Source of the DNA: Caldifarciminota bacterium
GTDB taxonomy: Bacteria > Hydrothermota > UBA3072
NCBI GenBank assembly: GCA_016930175.1
Contig: JAFGHJ010000004.1
Coordinates: 116,129 to 180,128, forward strand
Direction: 5' to 3'
DNA length: 64,000 nt
Below, one piece after another: positions 26,505-35,738 of the stretch (position 1 is the first letter of the stretch; each line of letters begins with the position of its first letter). Below the pieces are notes generated by a model. The model was not told the DNA's origin, did not search any database, and saw only the letters and a program-made list of their open reading frames with translations. Made by a program: the position numbers and the translations under genes.

Positions 26505-27401
26505 ATGGAATCTTTAAAAAACAAAATAAAATACTACTTTCGATCATTTCTCTTTATTTTTATAGCTCTGGCTTTTCTTTTTTCTTGTAAAACGACCAGC
26601 ACCGGACCTACTACCACCACTACAACTATTTATATTCCTCCTGCTCCGCAGGTGGAAGAAAAAGATACTTTAAATGGGGCATCGATAGAACTAAGCGGTG
26701 GAAATTTTGAACTTTCAAATAACGCCTGGGGATATTCCTGTAATTTGGATAGTTGTTATCAGGCAATTATATTGTATACAGATGATAGTTACGGCTGGGA
26801 ATGGAACAGGGATTTAACGGGAGACAATGACCCCAATTATCCTGAAGTTATATGCGGTACTAAACCCTGGGGTACACAAACGGAAGCCGAAATTTTTCCT
26901 ATACAAATTAAAGATATAAATTCGTTTAACGCTGAAATGGATATAGTGTATGGCGCGAGTGGAAATAACTGGAATCTTGCTTTTGAGTTCTGGTTGACAG
27001 AGCAGGAGCCGGGAGGAACTAATGTTGAAGGTTCCATAACAGATGAGGTTATGATATGGTTAGGTTGGGGGACTACACATGATGCAATCACTATAAAAGA
27101 AGATAGTGCCGTTATTGATGGGGAAAACATTTATGATTATGCGCAGTATTATCCTCCATATGAAGAACGTATATGGGATTACCATCAATTCAGAATTTCA
27201 GGTGAACAAAAGATTCCGTCCGAAATAGATTTCAAACTGTTTGTAGATTACATTAAAGATGAATACAATAGGAGTGATACGCTCTGGGTCTCGGGTATGG
27301 AATTGGGCAACGAATACTGGGATTTCACAGAAGGAGCATGTACCGTAAAAGCGCTGACTTATACTGTAAACGGAGAAACCGCTACTAGCGGAGCAGATTA
27401 G
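26505..27401 (+). CDS. GH12-family endoglucanase/xyloglucanase, predicted lipoprotein
   Basis: Candidate beta-1,4-glucan or xyloglucan hydrolase. The signal peptide ends in a lipobox-like LAFLFSC. The mature part is a single jelly-roll domain with NNWNLAFEFWLT, DEVMIWLGWG (likely nucleophile Glu) and GMELGNEYWDFTEG near the C-terminus (likely acid/base Glu), which is the GH12 pattern. The ORF track opens at a TTG (26493) inside the ribosome site; ATG 26505 is preferred, giving 298 aa. It lacks a T9SS tail and is probably anchored to a membrane by lipid. Confidence 0.82.
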   Translation: MESLKNKIKYYFRSFLFIFIALAFLFSCKTTSTGPTTTTTTIYIPPAPQVEEKDTLNGASIELSGGNFELSNNAWGYSCNLDSCYQAIILYTDDSYGWEWNRDLTGDNDPNYPEVICGTKPWGTQTEAEIFPIQIKDINSFNAEMDIVYGASGNNWNLAFEFWLTEQEPGGTNVEGSITDEVMIWLGWGTTHDAITIKEDSAVIDGENIYDYAQYYPPYEERIWDYHQFRISGEQKIPSEIDFKLFVDYIKDEYNRSDTLWVSGMELGNEYWDFTEGACTVKALTYTVNGETATSGAD

Positions 27402-27418
27402 AAACATAGACTAAAAAT

Positions 27419-27447
27419 AAAAAAGGGAGAGAAATCTCCCTTTTTTA
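27419..27447. terminator. Bidirectional rho-independent terminator between GH12 and GH9 genes
   Basis: GGGAGA / TCTCCC stem with a GAAA tetraloop (27425-27440), A-run on the left and T-run on the right. It serves the convergent GH12 (+) and GH9 (-) genes. Confidence 0.88.
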
Positions 27448-27449
27448 TC

Positions 27450-27549
27450 TTTGTTGGTGCGTTAGTGCGTTGGTGTGTTGATGAGTAAAAAAACAGTAAC
27501 AATAAATCTTTGTGTTCTTTGTGTCTCTGTGTGATATTGATTTTTGGTA
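27450..27549. repeat. Phrase-repeat spacer after the terminator
   Basis: GTTGGTGCGTTAGTGCGTTG, then an A-run, then TTTGTGTTCTTTGTGTCTCT. It follows the terminator on the + strand and reaches close to the GH9 stop. Confidence 0.65.
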
Positions 27550-30057
27550 TCAATCTTCGGATGGATTCAACAAATCATTCACTGCGTTTACGAGAAATAT
27601 ATACGATGCTCCTCCGCTGATGACATATTCATTCTCTCCCCATAGAAAAGGCCAGTCTTCTTTGTTTTCAGGGAAGTCGGGTTTGAGGATGATAACTCCC
27701 GGAACTACGCCGCCTGCGATGAATGAAAAATCCGCTCTGTTATTTCCGTAAGCAATCATTTTTGAATCGGTACCCACGCCTGAAACAAAAGAAATATCGG
27801 AACCCGGGTGACATCCGTAAATAAAGTTTAATCCTTTTAAAACATATTCCCGGTCGATTAAGTCGGGAAAAGCTTTGTGCGAAAAATAATTGGTGATAGA
27901 AAATAACATAGCCCATCCGCTGCCTCCCCAGCCGGCGGTCGGAATAGGAACTCCGTAAGGATTTCGTTTCTCTAGTTCTTCTGTAAACTTTATATTCGAC
28001 TGCACAAGTTTTTTCATTTCTTTTTCGTAGGCCTTATCCATGTACGGTATAGCGCGGATGAGAGGAGTAACAGAAAAGATTAACCATTTCTCGTCTATTT
28101 CGCCTAATAATTCCTTTATTCTGTTTTTATATTTATCATTTTTTGTAGTTATTAAAAGTTCGACCGCGCACTTTAACTCTTCCGCCGGGAGCAGCCCTCC
28201 TGTGGTATTGCCTACCTTAAATGTATCAGGTTTGTGGCTGTGTTCCTCGTCCCAAACTTTTTTAGCTGTCGTAAGGCATTCTTCTGCCAGTTTGTCGTTG
28301 TATCCCGAAAGGGCTCTGGAAGCTGCCGATAGAGCCGCAGCTGAACCGTAATTTAAGGCACTTGATTTACTTGTGAAAGCCCACCTGTCGTCGAAAGTGC
28401 CGCTCTGGTATCCGTTCGATTCGAGACTGTCCAGTTCGGGGTTGTATATAAGGTTATCCGTTTTGGTTACCGCGTCTCCGAGATGTGTATATTGTGATAA
28501 ATCGGATGAAATTATTCCGGGAATCGCGTGCCCGACCGCCCTGTACTGTGCTATAAGAGCCAGTGTACCGTGTTCTATTTGCTGAAGTATATCCGGTATT
28601 CCGTCCGGATGGTGAATGTCTACGTACCGTTTTTTCTGGTCGATAGTGGTCTCGTCTCTCTTTGGGTGGAAGTTTTCCCAGATTAGAACTAAATTTGTTA
28701 CCGTGGAGTAATGCGTCTGTGTCCTGATATCGTAATCGCCGGCGTCGAACCAGCCGCCGATATTTAAACCCGGAATATGTTCTCCCCCTTTATAAGGAGT
28801 ATCTGTTGTTGGTCCCTGCGCGTAAAGGTCAAAATGTTTATGATTTACAGGTGCCTGCAGTGCGTCGTCGAGGTGGGCGGCTCCGTGCCAGACTCGATAC
28901 GCTTCATTTACAAACATGTGATCCATCTGTATGGGGAAGAAAATATCGAGTGTCGGATGCCACGCGTCTTTGTAAATGTCCGGCGCGATTCTAAATGGTT
29001 TTGTACGGACCTGTCCGTATTCTATTAAATACAAACCCGGTTCTTTTACGTTTGTGAAATCGAAGGTAAAATAATTATATCTAAAAAATTTACCCCATTT
29101 CTTTATTTCGGATTTATGTTTCTCTGTAAATTTTCCTTCTTCCGTTATTTTAAGCAGCTTCGCTGTTTTCAGCGGTTTATCATTTTTGTCAAGTTCAATA
29201 ACCGCTGTCTTTTTTTGCTCAGGATGATATCCGAGCTGTGAATGACCGATTACGGGTTCACGTATCCAGCCGGTAATCGTGTTAGCTTCTAAGAACCATT
29301 CTATTACTTTGCCGGATTTACCTTTTGGAATAAGACTGCGCAGAACATACCAACCGTTTTGAGCTTTATTCCGACCGTCGTATAAGAGAAGTTCGTTATC
29401 CTTGGATTTTATAGTTATACGTCGCTCGGGGTCTTCCGGCGCAAGAGTGAGTTGTTTTCCTCTGGCTAAGGGTTTAGGTTCTGTTTCCCCAGATTTTATT
29501 ATCTTCATCGGCCCGGTGGGGTAGAGGGGAAAATTGCCTGCTTTTCCGTCTATGATATATGCTTTTTTGAAATATGCGGATGGTAAGAATTCAAGATTTA
29601 ATCCTGCATGTCCTTCAAGTTCTTTTGGAAGAGGTTTTTCAAGATTTACGCTTAAAAATATCCCTCCCTCTTTTGCAATTGCTTTTATCATAAAGTCGAA
29701 TTCATAATCGGGGTATTCCAATAATACTTCGATACTGTTGTCCTCTTTGTTTATTTTTCTCTCTATTAGATTGGGGAATGGGTCCCACTGTTCGGGAGTC
29801 GGTTCCAATCTGACATCGCCATTTGTGGCTGTCCTTACCCCATGATGAATTATTTCGACTCCGCTAATCTTTGAGTCGTCGAAATTTTCATTGTACCAAT
29901 TGCTGTAAATGAGCACATTAAGACCCGGGGTTTCGAAGTATTCGAAGTCATTTAGTTTAAGATTATTATCGGAAGCGTTTAAGGAAAAACTTATTTGCAA
30001 ACTTAAAAGAACTACTATTGACAACTTAATTTTTATATGAAAATTATATTTCTTCAT
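27550..30057 (-). CDS. Secreted GH9 endoglucanase-family protein with Ig-like domain
   Basis: Inverting glycoside hydrolase of family 9, acting on cellulose, xyloglucan or related beta-glucans. The 835 aa protein has a signal peptide (to about ISFSLNAS), a 250-residue beta-rich N-terminal region, a CelD-type Ig-like domain starting VIGHSQLGYHPEQKK, and an (alpha/alpha)6 domain. The catalytic base region is GGWFDAGDYD and the catalytic Glu lies in WGENEYVISGGASY near the end. It has no T9SS tail, unlike most secreted neighbours, so it may stay periplasmic or go out by another route. Confidence 0.9.
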   Translation of the reverse strand: MKKYNFHIKIKLSIVVLLSLQISFSLNASDNNLKLNDFEYFETPGLNVLIYSNWYNENFDDSKISGVEIIHHGVRTATNGDVRLEPTPEQWDPFPNLIERKINKEDNSIEVLLEYPDYEFDFMIKAIAKEGGIFLSVNLEKPLPKELEGHAGLNLEFLPSAYFKKAYIIDGKAGNFPLYPTGPMKIIKSGETEPKPLARGKQLTLAPEDPERRITIKSKDNELLLYDGRNKAQNGWYVLRSLIPKGKSGKVIEWFLEANTITGWIREPVIGHSQLGYHPEQKKTAVIELDKNDKPLKTAKLLKITEEGKFTEKHKSEIKKWGKFFRYNYFTFDFTNVKEPGLYLIEYGQVRTKPFRIAPDIYKDAWHPTLDIFFPIQMDHMFVNEAYRVWHGAAHLDDALQAPVNHKHFDLYAQGPTTDTPYKGGEHIPGLNIGGWFDAGDYDIRTQTHYSTVTNLVLIWENFHPKRDETTIDQKKRYVDIHHPDGIPDILQQIEHGTLALIAQYRAVGHAIPGIISSDLSQYTHLGDAVTKTDNLIYNPELDSLESNGYQSGTFDDRWAFTSKSSALNYGSAAALSAASRALSGYNDKLAEECLTTAKKVWDEEHSHKPDTFKVGNTTGGLLPAEELKCAVELLITTKNDKYKNRIKELLGEIDEKWLIFSVTPLIRAIPYMDKAYEKEMKKLVQSNIKFTEELEKRNPYGVPIPTAGWGGSGWAMLFSITNYFSHKAFPDLIDREYVLKGLNFIYGCHPGSDISFVSGVGTDSKMIAYGNNRADFSFIAGGVVPGVIILKPDFPENKEDWPFLWGENEYVISGGASYIFLVNAVNDLLNPSED

Positions 30058-30070
30058 TTTATCTGTTTTT

Positions 30071-30098
30071 AAGTTATTCTTTTTGCTTATTCTGTCAA
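30071..30098 (-). promoter_or_regulatory. Promoter of the GH9 gene, very short leader
   Basis: TTGACA (30093-30098), 16 bp, TAACTT (30071-30076). Only 13 bp separate the -10 box from the ATG, so the leader would be about 6-7 nt and no ribosome site fits. Confidence 0.7.
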
Positions 30099-30262
30099 GC
30101 GAGTTATTATTTATAGGATAAAGAGTATTTAAAAAAAATAAAATTCTTATGTATTGAGGATGTGGAGTTGTGTGGTCTACGTGATATCTGTGGCATAACT
30201 AAGCCGTTGGCTGTTGGCTTAAAAAACAGTATAAAAAACTTCGTGTCTTTGTGCCTTCGTGG
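30099..30262. repeat. Short phrase-repeat spacer
   Basis: CCGTTGGCTGTTGGC (about 30203) and TCGTGTCTTTGTGCCTTCGTG, next to the stop of the following gene. AT-rich otherwise. Confidence 0.5.
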
Positions 30263-33109
30263 CTATTTCAAAAATATCATTTTCTTCGAACTCGCATTCC
30301 CATTTTCCCATCTTATCTGATAAAAATACGTGCCGCTTGAAACCCTGTTACCGTTGTTGTCGGTTCCGTCCCAATCTACCTCATGTTCGCCCGCTTGTAT
30401 AATTTCGTTTACCAGGATATTTATTTCCCTGCCGAGAAGGTCATAAACGCAAATTGATACATGACCGGTGACCGGTAGCTGATAGCGGATTTTAGTGGTT
30501 GTATTGAATGGATTGGGATAGTTCGGGAATAATAAATAAGAAATAGGAACATCTATATAGTGAGTGGTGTCATCGCTGTACAAAGCATATATATCGCTGC
30601 TTGATAGACAACTTGCGTAAATCCGAACATCGTCGATAATGCCGTTGAATGATTTCATCTCTCCGTCGTCCGAACCTCGTCCGATTAAAAGCTCGTTGAA
30701 CAGCCACGGTCCTGTTACACCGTTAACCCGGTCGACGACAACCTGCTGTCCGTTAAGGTACATTCTAACCACTCTGTTAGTAGGGTCGTAGGTCGCCGCG
30801 ATATGTGAAAATACATTTTTCTGTACTACCGGATATTCTACACTCGATAGAGAATATCGTGAGTTCTCACTCGTTACCCATTTTATCGACACCCTGTCAT
30901 TTATAATGCCGAAATTGAAATTTGCCCATTCGGAATCATCACTTATTATCCAATTATCCACGGATACAGTAAAAGGATTGACCCAGGCGGTAAGAGTGAA
31001 AGCCTGGTCGTCGCCGTGAAGAGAACTATCTGTCCAGGTCGGTACAGTTATAACGTCATCCTCTCCGTCAAAAAGATATGCGGTGCCTACTTTTACGTCG
31101 GTTAGAGTCGCTCCCTCTGCTACTCCGTGATAACCGTTTCCGCTGGAGTCGGTGGCATCGCCTTCGAATTTATATACCGCTACAGGTTCATCCGGAATCT
31201 CATCTTGAGTTGTTACTATGGCAACGTTTGAATATGTTGATTGACCGGATATATCCGAAAAAGCGCACACGCGAAAATGATACTCTGAATAAGGAGATAA
31301 ATTGATAATTGTATATTCGGCGGAATCTAAAAGTACCGATTCTACCCGATAAAAGTTTGTTCCGTCAGTGCTCTGTTCTATTTTGAATCCCAGTTCGTCG
31401 TCGGAATTATCGTTCCATGTTAAACGAACCGTGTTATCTAAAACCTCCGCGGATAAATTACCGGGAGCTGCGGGAGGAGTAATTCCATTTAAGTCACAGA
31501 AGCGCTGCTGGGCTGGAATAATTTCAGCATACGGCAGGTCGGGCCCGATGAGGGGCCATGGTGTATCGCCCCAGGGAGCACTGGTGAAAAAGTCTGGTTT
31601 TTCTGTTAAATAGTAAGAGTTAGGTATAGTGTGATTCGAAATATCCGGGTCCCAGAAAGTGTTTTCGCTTATATAATCAAAATTTCCGTGACGGATCAAT
31701 GTATTCATAGTTAGATTTGTATCACTCCAGTCGTCGGGTTCTTTCAATATAAACCAGACGGTTCGATTGTTAATCGAATTATCATGGTGCAATATATTTC
31801 CGACGAAGCTCATATAGGGATTATTTTTTTCGATAAAAACAGGTCTGCTGGTGTATGAATTTGAGTATCCGTCGGGACAGACCATTTTGTTGCGCAGGAA
31901 AACGTAAGAGGAGTTGCTTCCCCAGTATCTGTCGACTGATGCCTTGTTAGTGGAATTTCCTTCGAAGAGATTTAAATAGGCGTGATGTCCGTGTGCAGAC
32001 ATATCGGCGTGCATTTCGGTCCATTCGCCCTGCTCATCCATTGATATTCGGCAATAGTTGTACGCGTACACGTTGCCGCAGACTCCAACGGCGGTCATTA
32101 GTTTTCCCTGCAGGTAATCGAAGATGCTGTTTTCGATAAGGTTGTCTGTGGTACGGTCGGCAAGATTTACCCCGTAACCAGTTCCGCCGACATACTGGTG
32201 CCCGTATTCAAAGTAGCTATCCCTTATAACGTTACCCACGCCTCCCCATATTCCGATATGCGACCTGGAACATTTATAACTGCGGACATTCTTAACCCAG
32301 CAATATGCCGTGTGATCCATTTGAATATTCCCATAGTAAGCGTTGCAGTCTACAACAAGCTCAAAATGTAAGTCTTCAACACCTGCGTATCTTGTTGGGT
32401 CAACACATCTGCTCACAGCGGGATTCATGTCGAGATTATAATCGTAATACAGAGGTTTGTGAAAAGTAATGGTATTACTAGTTTCGTTTATATCCGTAAT
32501 TATTAAGAATTGTCCGACCGCCCTGTATCCCCAATGCCCTTCCGCCCAGCTGTCATTTTCACTTGGAGGCACTATGGGACGGGCCATGACTTCCGGATCG
32601 TTATCCTGTCTTATTTCGATTAAGTCATCTACAGAAAATCCGGATACATCATCCACTATTATTTCGTTAGAACCTTTATTGCAGTTACCTAAAACATTTG
32701 CGGTAGAATCCTGGGTGGAAGTGCCTATCCAAATGTTCGTTCTATGATATTCTCCCGCGCCTTCAAGTTTTTCGAATTTTAGGAATGTCGCCTCCGGACC
32801 GGCACCGCGGAGAACTATGGGTTTTCTGATATCTATCCGGTCGGTAATCAGATATGTCCCCGCAGGAATAAATACAGCGGTGCTTTCCTCGCATGCTGAA
32901 ATCGCGTCTTTGAGAGCTTTCGTATCGTCGGTTATTCCGTCTCCCACAGCACCGTAATCTTCTAAGTTTACACCTACTGGATAGTACGGTATTCCACCGG
33001 GAATACCCGGTTGCCAGTCTATTCTTCTACTCAGAGGAACGATATCCTGAGATATTACTTTTAGAGATATAAAGACGACTAGTATGGATAAAAGGTATTT
33101 TAAACGCAT
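30263..33109 (-). CDS. Secreted right-handed beta-helix protein with FN3, LamG and T9SS tail
   Basis: The 948 aa protein has a signal peptide (to about SLKVISQ) and a pectate-lyase-3-like beta-helix (about 45-500) starting LEDYGAVGDGITDDTKALKD. An FN3 domain (about 545-635), a LamG/concanavalin-like domain (about 640-830) and a FlgD-like/T9SS tail from NYPNPFNTTTK follow. Probably a polysaccharide lyase or glycosidase acting on pectin or hemicellulose; the catalytic residues cannot be placed. It is the last gene of a three-gene operon of large secreted proteins, 17 bp after its neighbour. Confidence 0.83.
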   Translation of the reverse strand: MRLKYLLSILVVFISLKVISQDIVPLSRRIDWQPGIPGGIPYYPVGVNLEDYGAVGDGITDDTKALKDAISACEESTAVFIPAGTYLITDRIDIRKPIVLRGAGPEATFLKFEKLEGAGEYHRTNIWIGTSTQDSTANVLGNCNKGSNEIIVDDVSGFSVDDLIEIRQDNDPEVMARPIVPPSENDSWAEGHWGYRAVGQFLIITDINETSNTITFHKPLYYDYNLDMNPAVSRCVDPTRYAGVEDLHFELVVDCNAYYGNIQMDHTAYCWVKNVRSYKCSRSHIGIWGGVGNVIRDSYFEYGHQYVGGTGYGVNLADRTTDNLIENSIFDYLQGKLMTAVGVCGNVYAYNYCRISMDEQGEWTEMHADMSAHGHHAYLNLFEGNSTNKASVDRYWGSNSSYVFLRNKMVCPDGYSNSYTSRPVFIEKNNPYMSFVGNILHHDNSINNRTVWFILKEPDDWSDTNLTMNTLIRHGNFDYISENTFWDPDISNHTIPNSYYLTEKPDFFTSAPWGDTPWPLIGPDLPYAEIIPAQQRFCDLNGITPPAAPGNLSAEVLDNTVRLTWNDNSDDELGFKIEQSTDGTNFYRVESVLLDSAEYTIINLSPYSEYHFRVCAFSDISGQSTYSNVAIVTTQDEIPDEPVAVYKFEGDATDSSGNGYHGVAEGATLTDVKVGTAYLFDGEDDVITVPTWTDSSLHGDDQAFTLTAWVNPFTVSVDNWIISDDSEWANFNFGIINDRVSIKWVTSENSRYSLSSVEYPVVQKNVFSHIAATYDPTNRVVRMYLNGQQVVVDRVNGVTGPWLFNELLIGRGSDDGEMKSFNGIIDDVRIYASCLSSSDIYALYSDDTTHYIDVPISYLLFPNYPNPFNTTTKIRYQLPVTGHVSICVYDLLGREINILVNEIIQAGEHEVDWDGTDNNGNRVSSGTYFYQIRWENGNASSKKMIFLK

Positions 33110-33126
33110 ATTTTATACTCCTTTCT

Positions 33127-35703
33127 TTATTTCAAAAATATCATCTTTTTCGAACTTGCCTCACCGTTTTCCCCTCTTATTTGGCAAAAATACGTTCCGC
33201 TTGGGACTTTTTTACCATTAGAGTCCATTCCGTCCCATTCTACGCTTTTTGCTCCTGCAGTTTGATATTCGTCGACAAGCTTTTTTATTTCCCTGCCGAG
33301 CATATCGTAGATAATAAGTGTTACATTGTCTGCTTGCAGGATAGAGTAGTTAATAGTTGTAGTTTTGTTAAAGGGGTTGGGATAATTGGGTTGTAATAAA
33401 AACTTATTTTCATCCAAACTCCCGCCGTTTTTTGGAATACGGTATATTCTAACTGCGTTTCTTGGAAGGACGTCTGTAAATATACCACCACTTCCTGAAA
33501 TTGCTCTTGCTTCTCTGTTTTGTGGGGCATAAGCTACCTGAACAAAACCACCGCCTGCCGGTATTCCTTCATCATAGTTTAAGTAAACCTCCCCTGTTTC
33601 ATAGTTGACAGTACCGGTTAGTCCTTCCCAGGAATAAAGTGCTATTACATTGCCTGTGCTGTCGTCGTATCCGTATTTTAAGTTTCCCTGCATATCTAAG
33701 GCTGTTGGATATCCATTCCCTGTCCACCTGTCATAAAGGGAATCAGGATCGCTGCCAGGTGCAGGATTAATCACGGCACTGACTATAAAATTGCCTGGTT
33801 CTATACTTCCTTCCGGTACAGTAAAAGTAAATTCCGTTTGTCCTTCTGAAGCTTTAATTAACATGTGATTCCAGCGGTATTTTTCCAACTCATCATAAGC
33901 AATCGAAGAGCTTAAAGTTGTGTTTAATTGGAAATTTATTGTTTCAGGTTCATAAACTTCGTTCCATTCGCTTTCCGGTTCCGTGATGCGTACTGCAAAC
34001 ACATAAACATCTGAATCATTCTCTCGAACCATAATATCAACATGGTTACCGCGACTCGTGGCATTGTGATTAACAGTTCTCGATGAGGGTTCGGATAGTA
34101 TTACGGGAGTCAGGGCTGTAACTGCCTCTTTAAATTCTGCCATTGCACTCATATTATCGGCAGGCGTTGGAGCAAAGAATTCGAAGTAGCCAATGAATTT
34201 CATCCCGTGAGCAACGGCTCCCCACATTTGGGTACGTATATCGCCGGGTGTCGGACCCGCATCCCAATCGGTCAGATAGCTTGTTCCCGACATACGCTGG
34301 TAAGAGGTAACGTTTTGAGTTTCAACAAACGTACCTAAGGGTATTAGGCTGCCGGAATTCCAGGTAAAGTTATCTAAGTTCTCGAGCCACAAGTCGATTA
34401 CGCCTCGGTCAGAGTAATCTAAAGATACGTGTTCTTTATATTCGATAGGATAGGCATCGTGTGTTATGAAATCAGCCAAGAACTGCTTTTTTCCTCCGAA
34501 TGAATTGGCACTCCTTATGTAATCATAACCGTTATCGCCTGTTAGCGGATTGTAACGGGGAAAATAATCGAAGCCGTAATACTGTTGGTTTGTTGGGTGC
34601 TGCTGATCTGTTTGTTGTGTACGATAATTCCATCCAGCCAGTACATGTTCCGGAACACGGAGATACCTTCCGCCCATGTTCGGCTCATCGTCCCAATTCC
34701 AACCCAGTAACCCGGGTGAATCTTTTGCTTGTTCAACATAAACAACCAAATCGTTGGGGTTCGAATTGCGCGTATAAGGAGAGGATAAGAATCCTTCCCA
34801 TCTCGAAGGACCAACTGACATCATACCGTATGCGTTTCCCTGGCTGATGTAGTCAGTCCAGGTATCTGAGTTATGAGTTTCGTACCAGCCTTCTGTATGA
34901 AGGGTATTGCTCACATGTTTCCATAGAGGTATGTTTGGAACATTTAACATGTAGGGTGCTATCGGAAAGAGAAGAGTGTTTCCGTCCAGGATGAAAGCAT
35001 TGTTTTCGTTAATACCGACTGTGGGTGCGCCGTCGTACGGTTTGGAAAATTTTTCGCGTATGGTACTTACAGTTGTTTCCCCATCCATTAATTCTGCTGT
35101 TAAAACATAATCTCCCGAAGGTAAATCGGCGTTTACGAGTAAGAATTTTTGTAGACTGTCTTCTGTGACACCGGAAAGCTCCTCTGAATATCCTCCTCCG
35201 GTTCTTTCGATTCTCATTGTAATCTGAGAGAGATTGTAACTTTCAGGCACATGAGCATAAATATACTGCGCTGTGTGTGCGTGGAACGGGGCGTGCAGGA
35301 GCTCAAAACCTGCAGCAGGTGATGTACCGGTAACTGTTATTGTTATTGAATCTTCTGTGAGTAAAATTTCTCTTGTGGGCGGGCTTGTGGACATATCAAA
35401 CAAAGAAACAGTTAGATTTACTTTGAAATCTCCCGGGCTCATAAAATAATGAATTGCACATAATCCCGTATTAAAGGGATTTCCATCCTCATCGGCATAT
35501 AAAGAGTAGCCATCCCCGAAGTCCCACTCACATTGAATGCTGTCTCCGTAAATACTTAAATAATGAACTGCATCAAAATAGACTTCTTCTCCGACTTCGA
35601 CGGTATCATCTGGAAATAAAGTTATATTTGTTTGTGAAAATCCTTTTTCTATTATTCCTGCTGAGATAAGAAATAGTATTAAAAGTAACGTAGGTTTTCC
35701 CAT
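33127..35703 (-). CDS. Secreted PKD-domain protein with TIM-barrel-like region and T9SS tail
   Basis: The 858 aa protein has a signal peptide (to about IEKGFSQ) and a PKD domain (about 30-130, CEWDFGDGYS). A long central region (about 240-540) follows, with barrel-like strands and acidic motifs LLGWNWDDEPNMGG and GTFVETQNV that could hold acid/base and nucleophile residues. After a beta-sandwich comes a FlgD-like/T9SS tail from NYPNPFNKTTT. I do not recognise the catalytic family; a new or divergent glycoside hydrolase is plausible. Middle gene of the three-gene operon. Confidence 0.72.
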   Translation of the reverse strand: MGKPTLLLILFLISAGIIEKGFSQTNITLFPDDTVEVGEEVYFDAVHYLSIYGDSIQCEWDFGDGYSLYADEDGNPFNTGLCAIHYFMSPGDFKVNLTVSLFDMSTSPPTREILLTEDSITITVTGTSPAAGFELLHAPFHAHTAQYIYAHVPESYNLSQITMRIERTGGGYSEELSGVTEDSLQKFLLVNADLPSGDYVLTAELMDGETTVSTIREKFSKPYDGAPTVGINENNAFILDGNTLLFPIAPYMLNVPNIPLWKHVSNTLHTEGWYETHNSDTWTDYISQGNAYGMMSVGPSRWEGFLSSPYTRNSNPNDLVVYVEQAKDSPGLLGWNWDDEPNMGGRYLRVPEHVLAGWNYRTQQTDQQHPTNQQYYGFDYFPRYNPLTGDNGYDYIRSANSFGGKKQFLADFITHDAYPIEYKEHVSLDYSDRGVIDLWLENLDNFTWNSGSLIPLGTFVETQNVTSYQRMSGTSYLTDWDAGPTPGDIRTQMWGAVAHGMKFIGYFEFFAPTPADNMSAMAEFKEAVTALTPVILSEPSSRTVNHNATSRGNHVDIMVRENDSDVYVFAVRITEPESEWNEVYEPETINFQLNTTLSSSIAYDELEKYRWNHMLIKASEGQTEFTFTVPEGSIEPGNFIVSAVINPAPGSDPDSLYDRWTGNGYPTALDMQGNLKYGYDDSTGNVIALYSWEGLTGTVNYETGEVYLNYDEGIPAGGGFVQVAYAPQNREARAISGSGGIFTDVLPRNAVRIYRIPKNGGSLDENKFLLQPNYPNPFNKTTTINYSILQADNVTLIIYDMLGREIKKLVDEYQTAGAKSVEWDGMDSNGKKVPSGTYFCQIRGENGEASSKKMIFLK

Positions 35704-35738
35704 CGTATTTTTGTCTCCTTGTTCTTTAATTATTTATA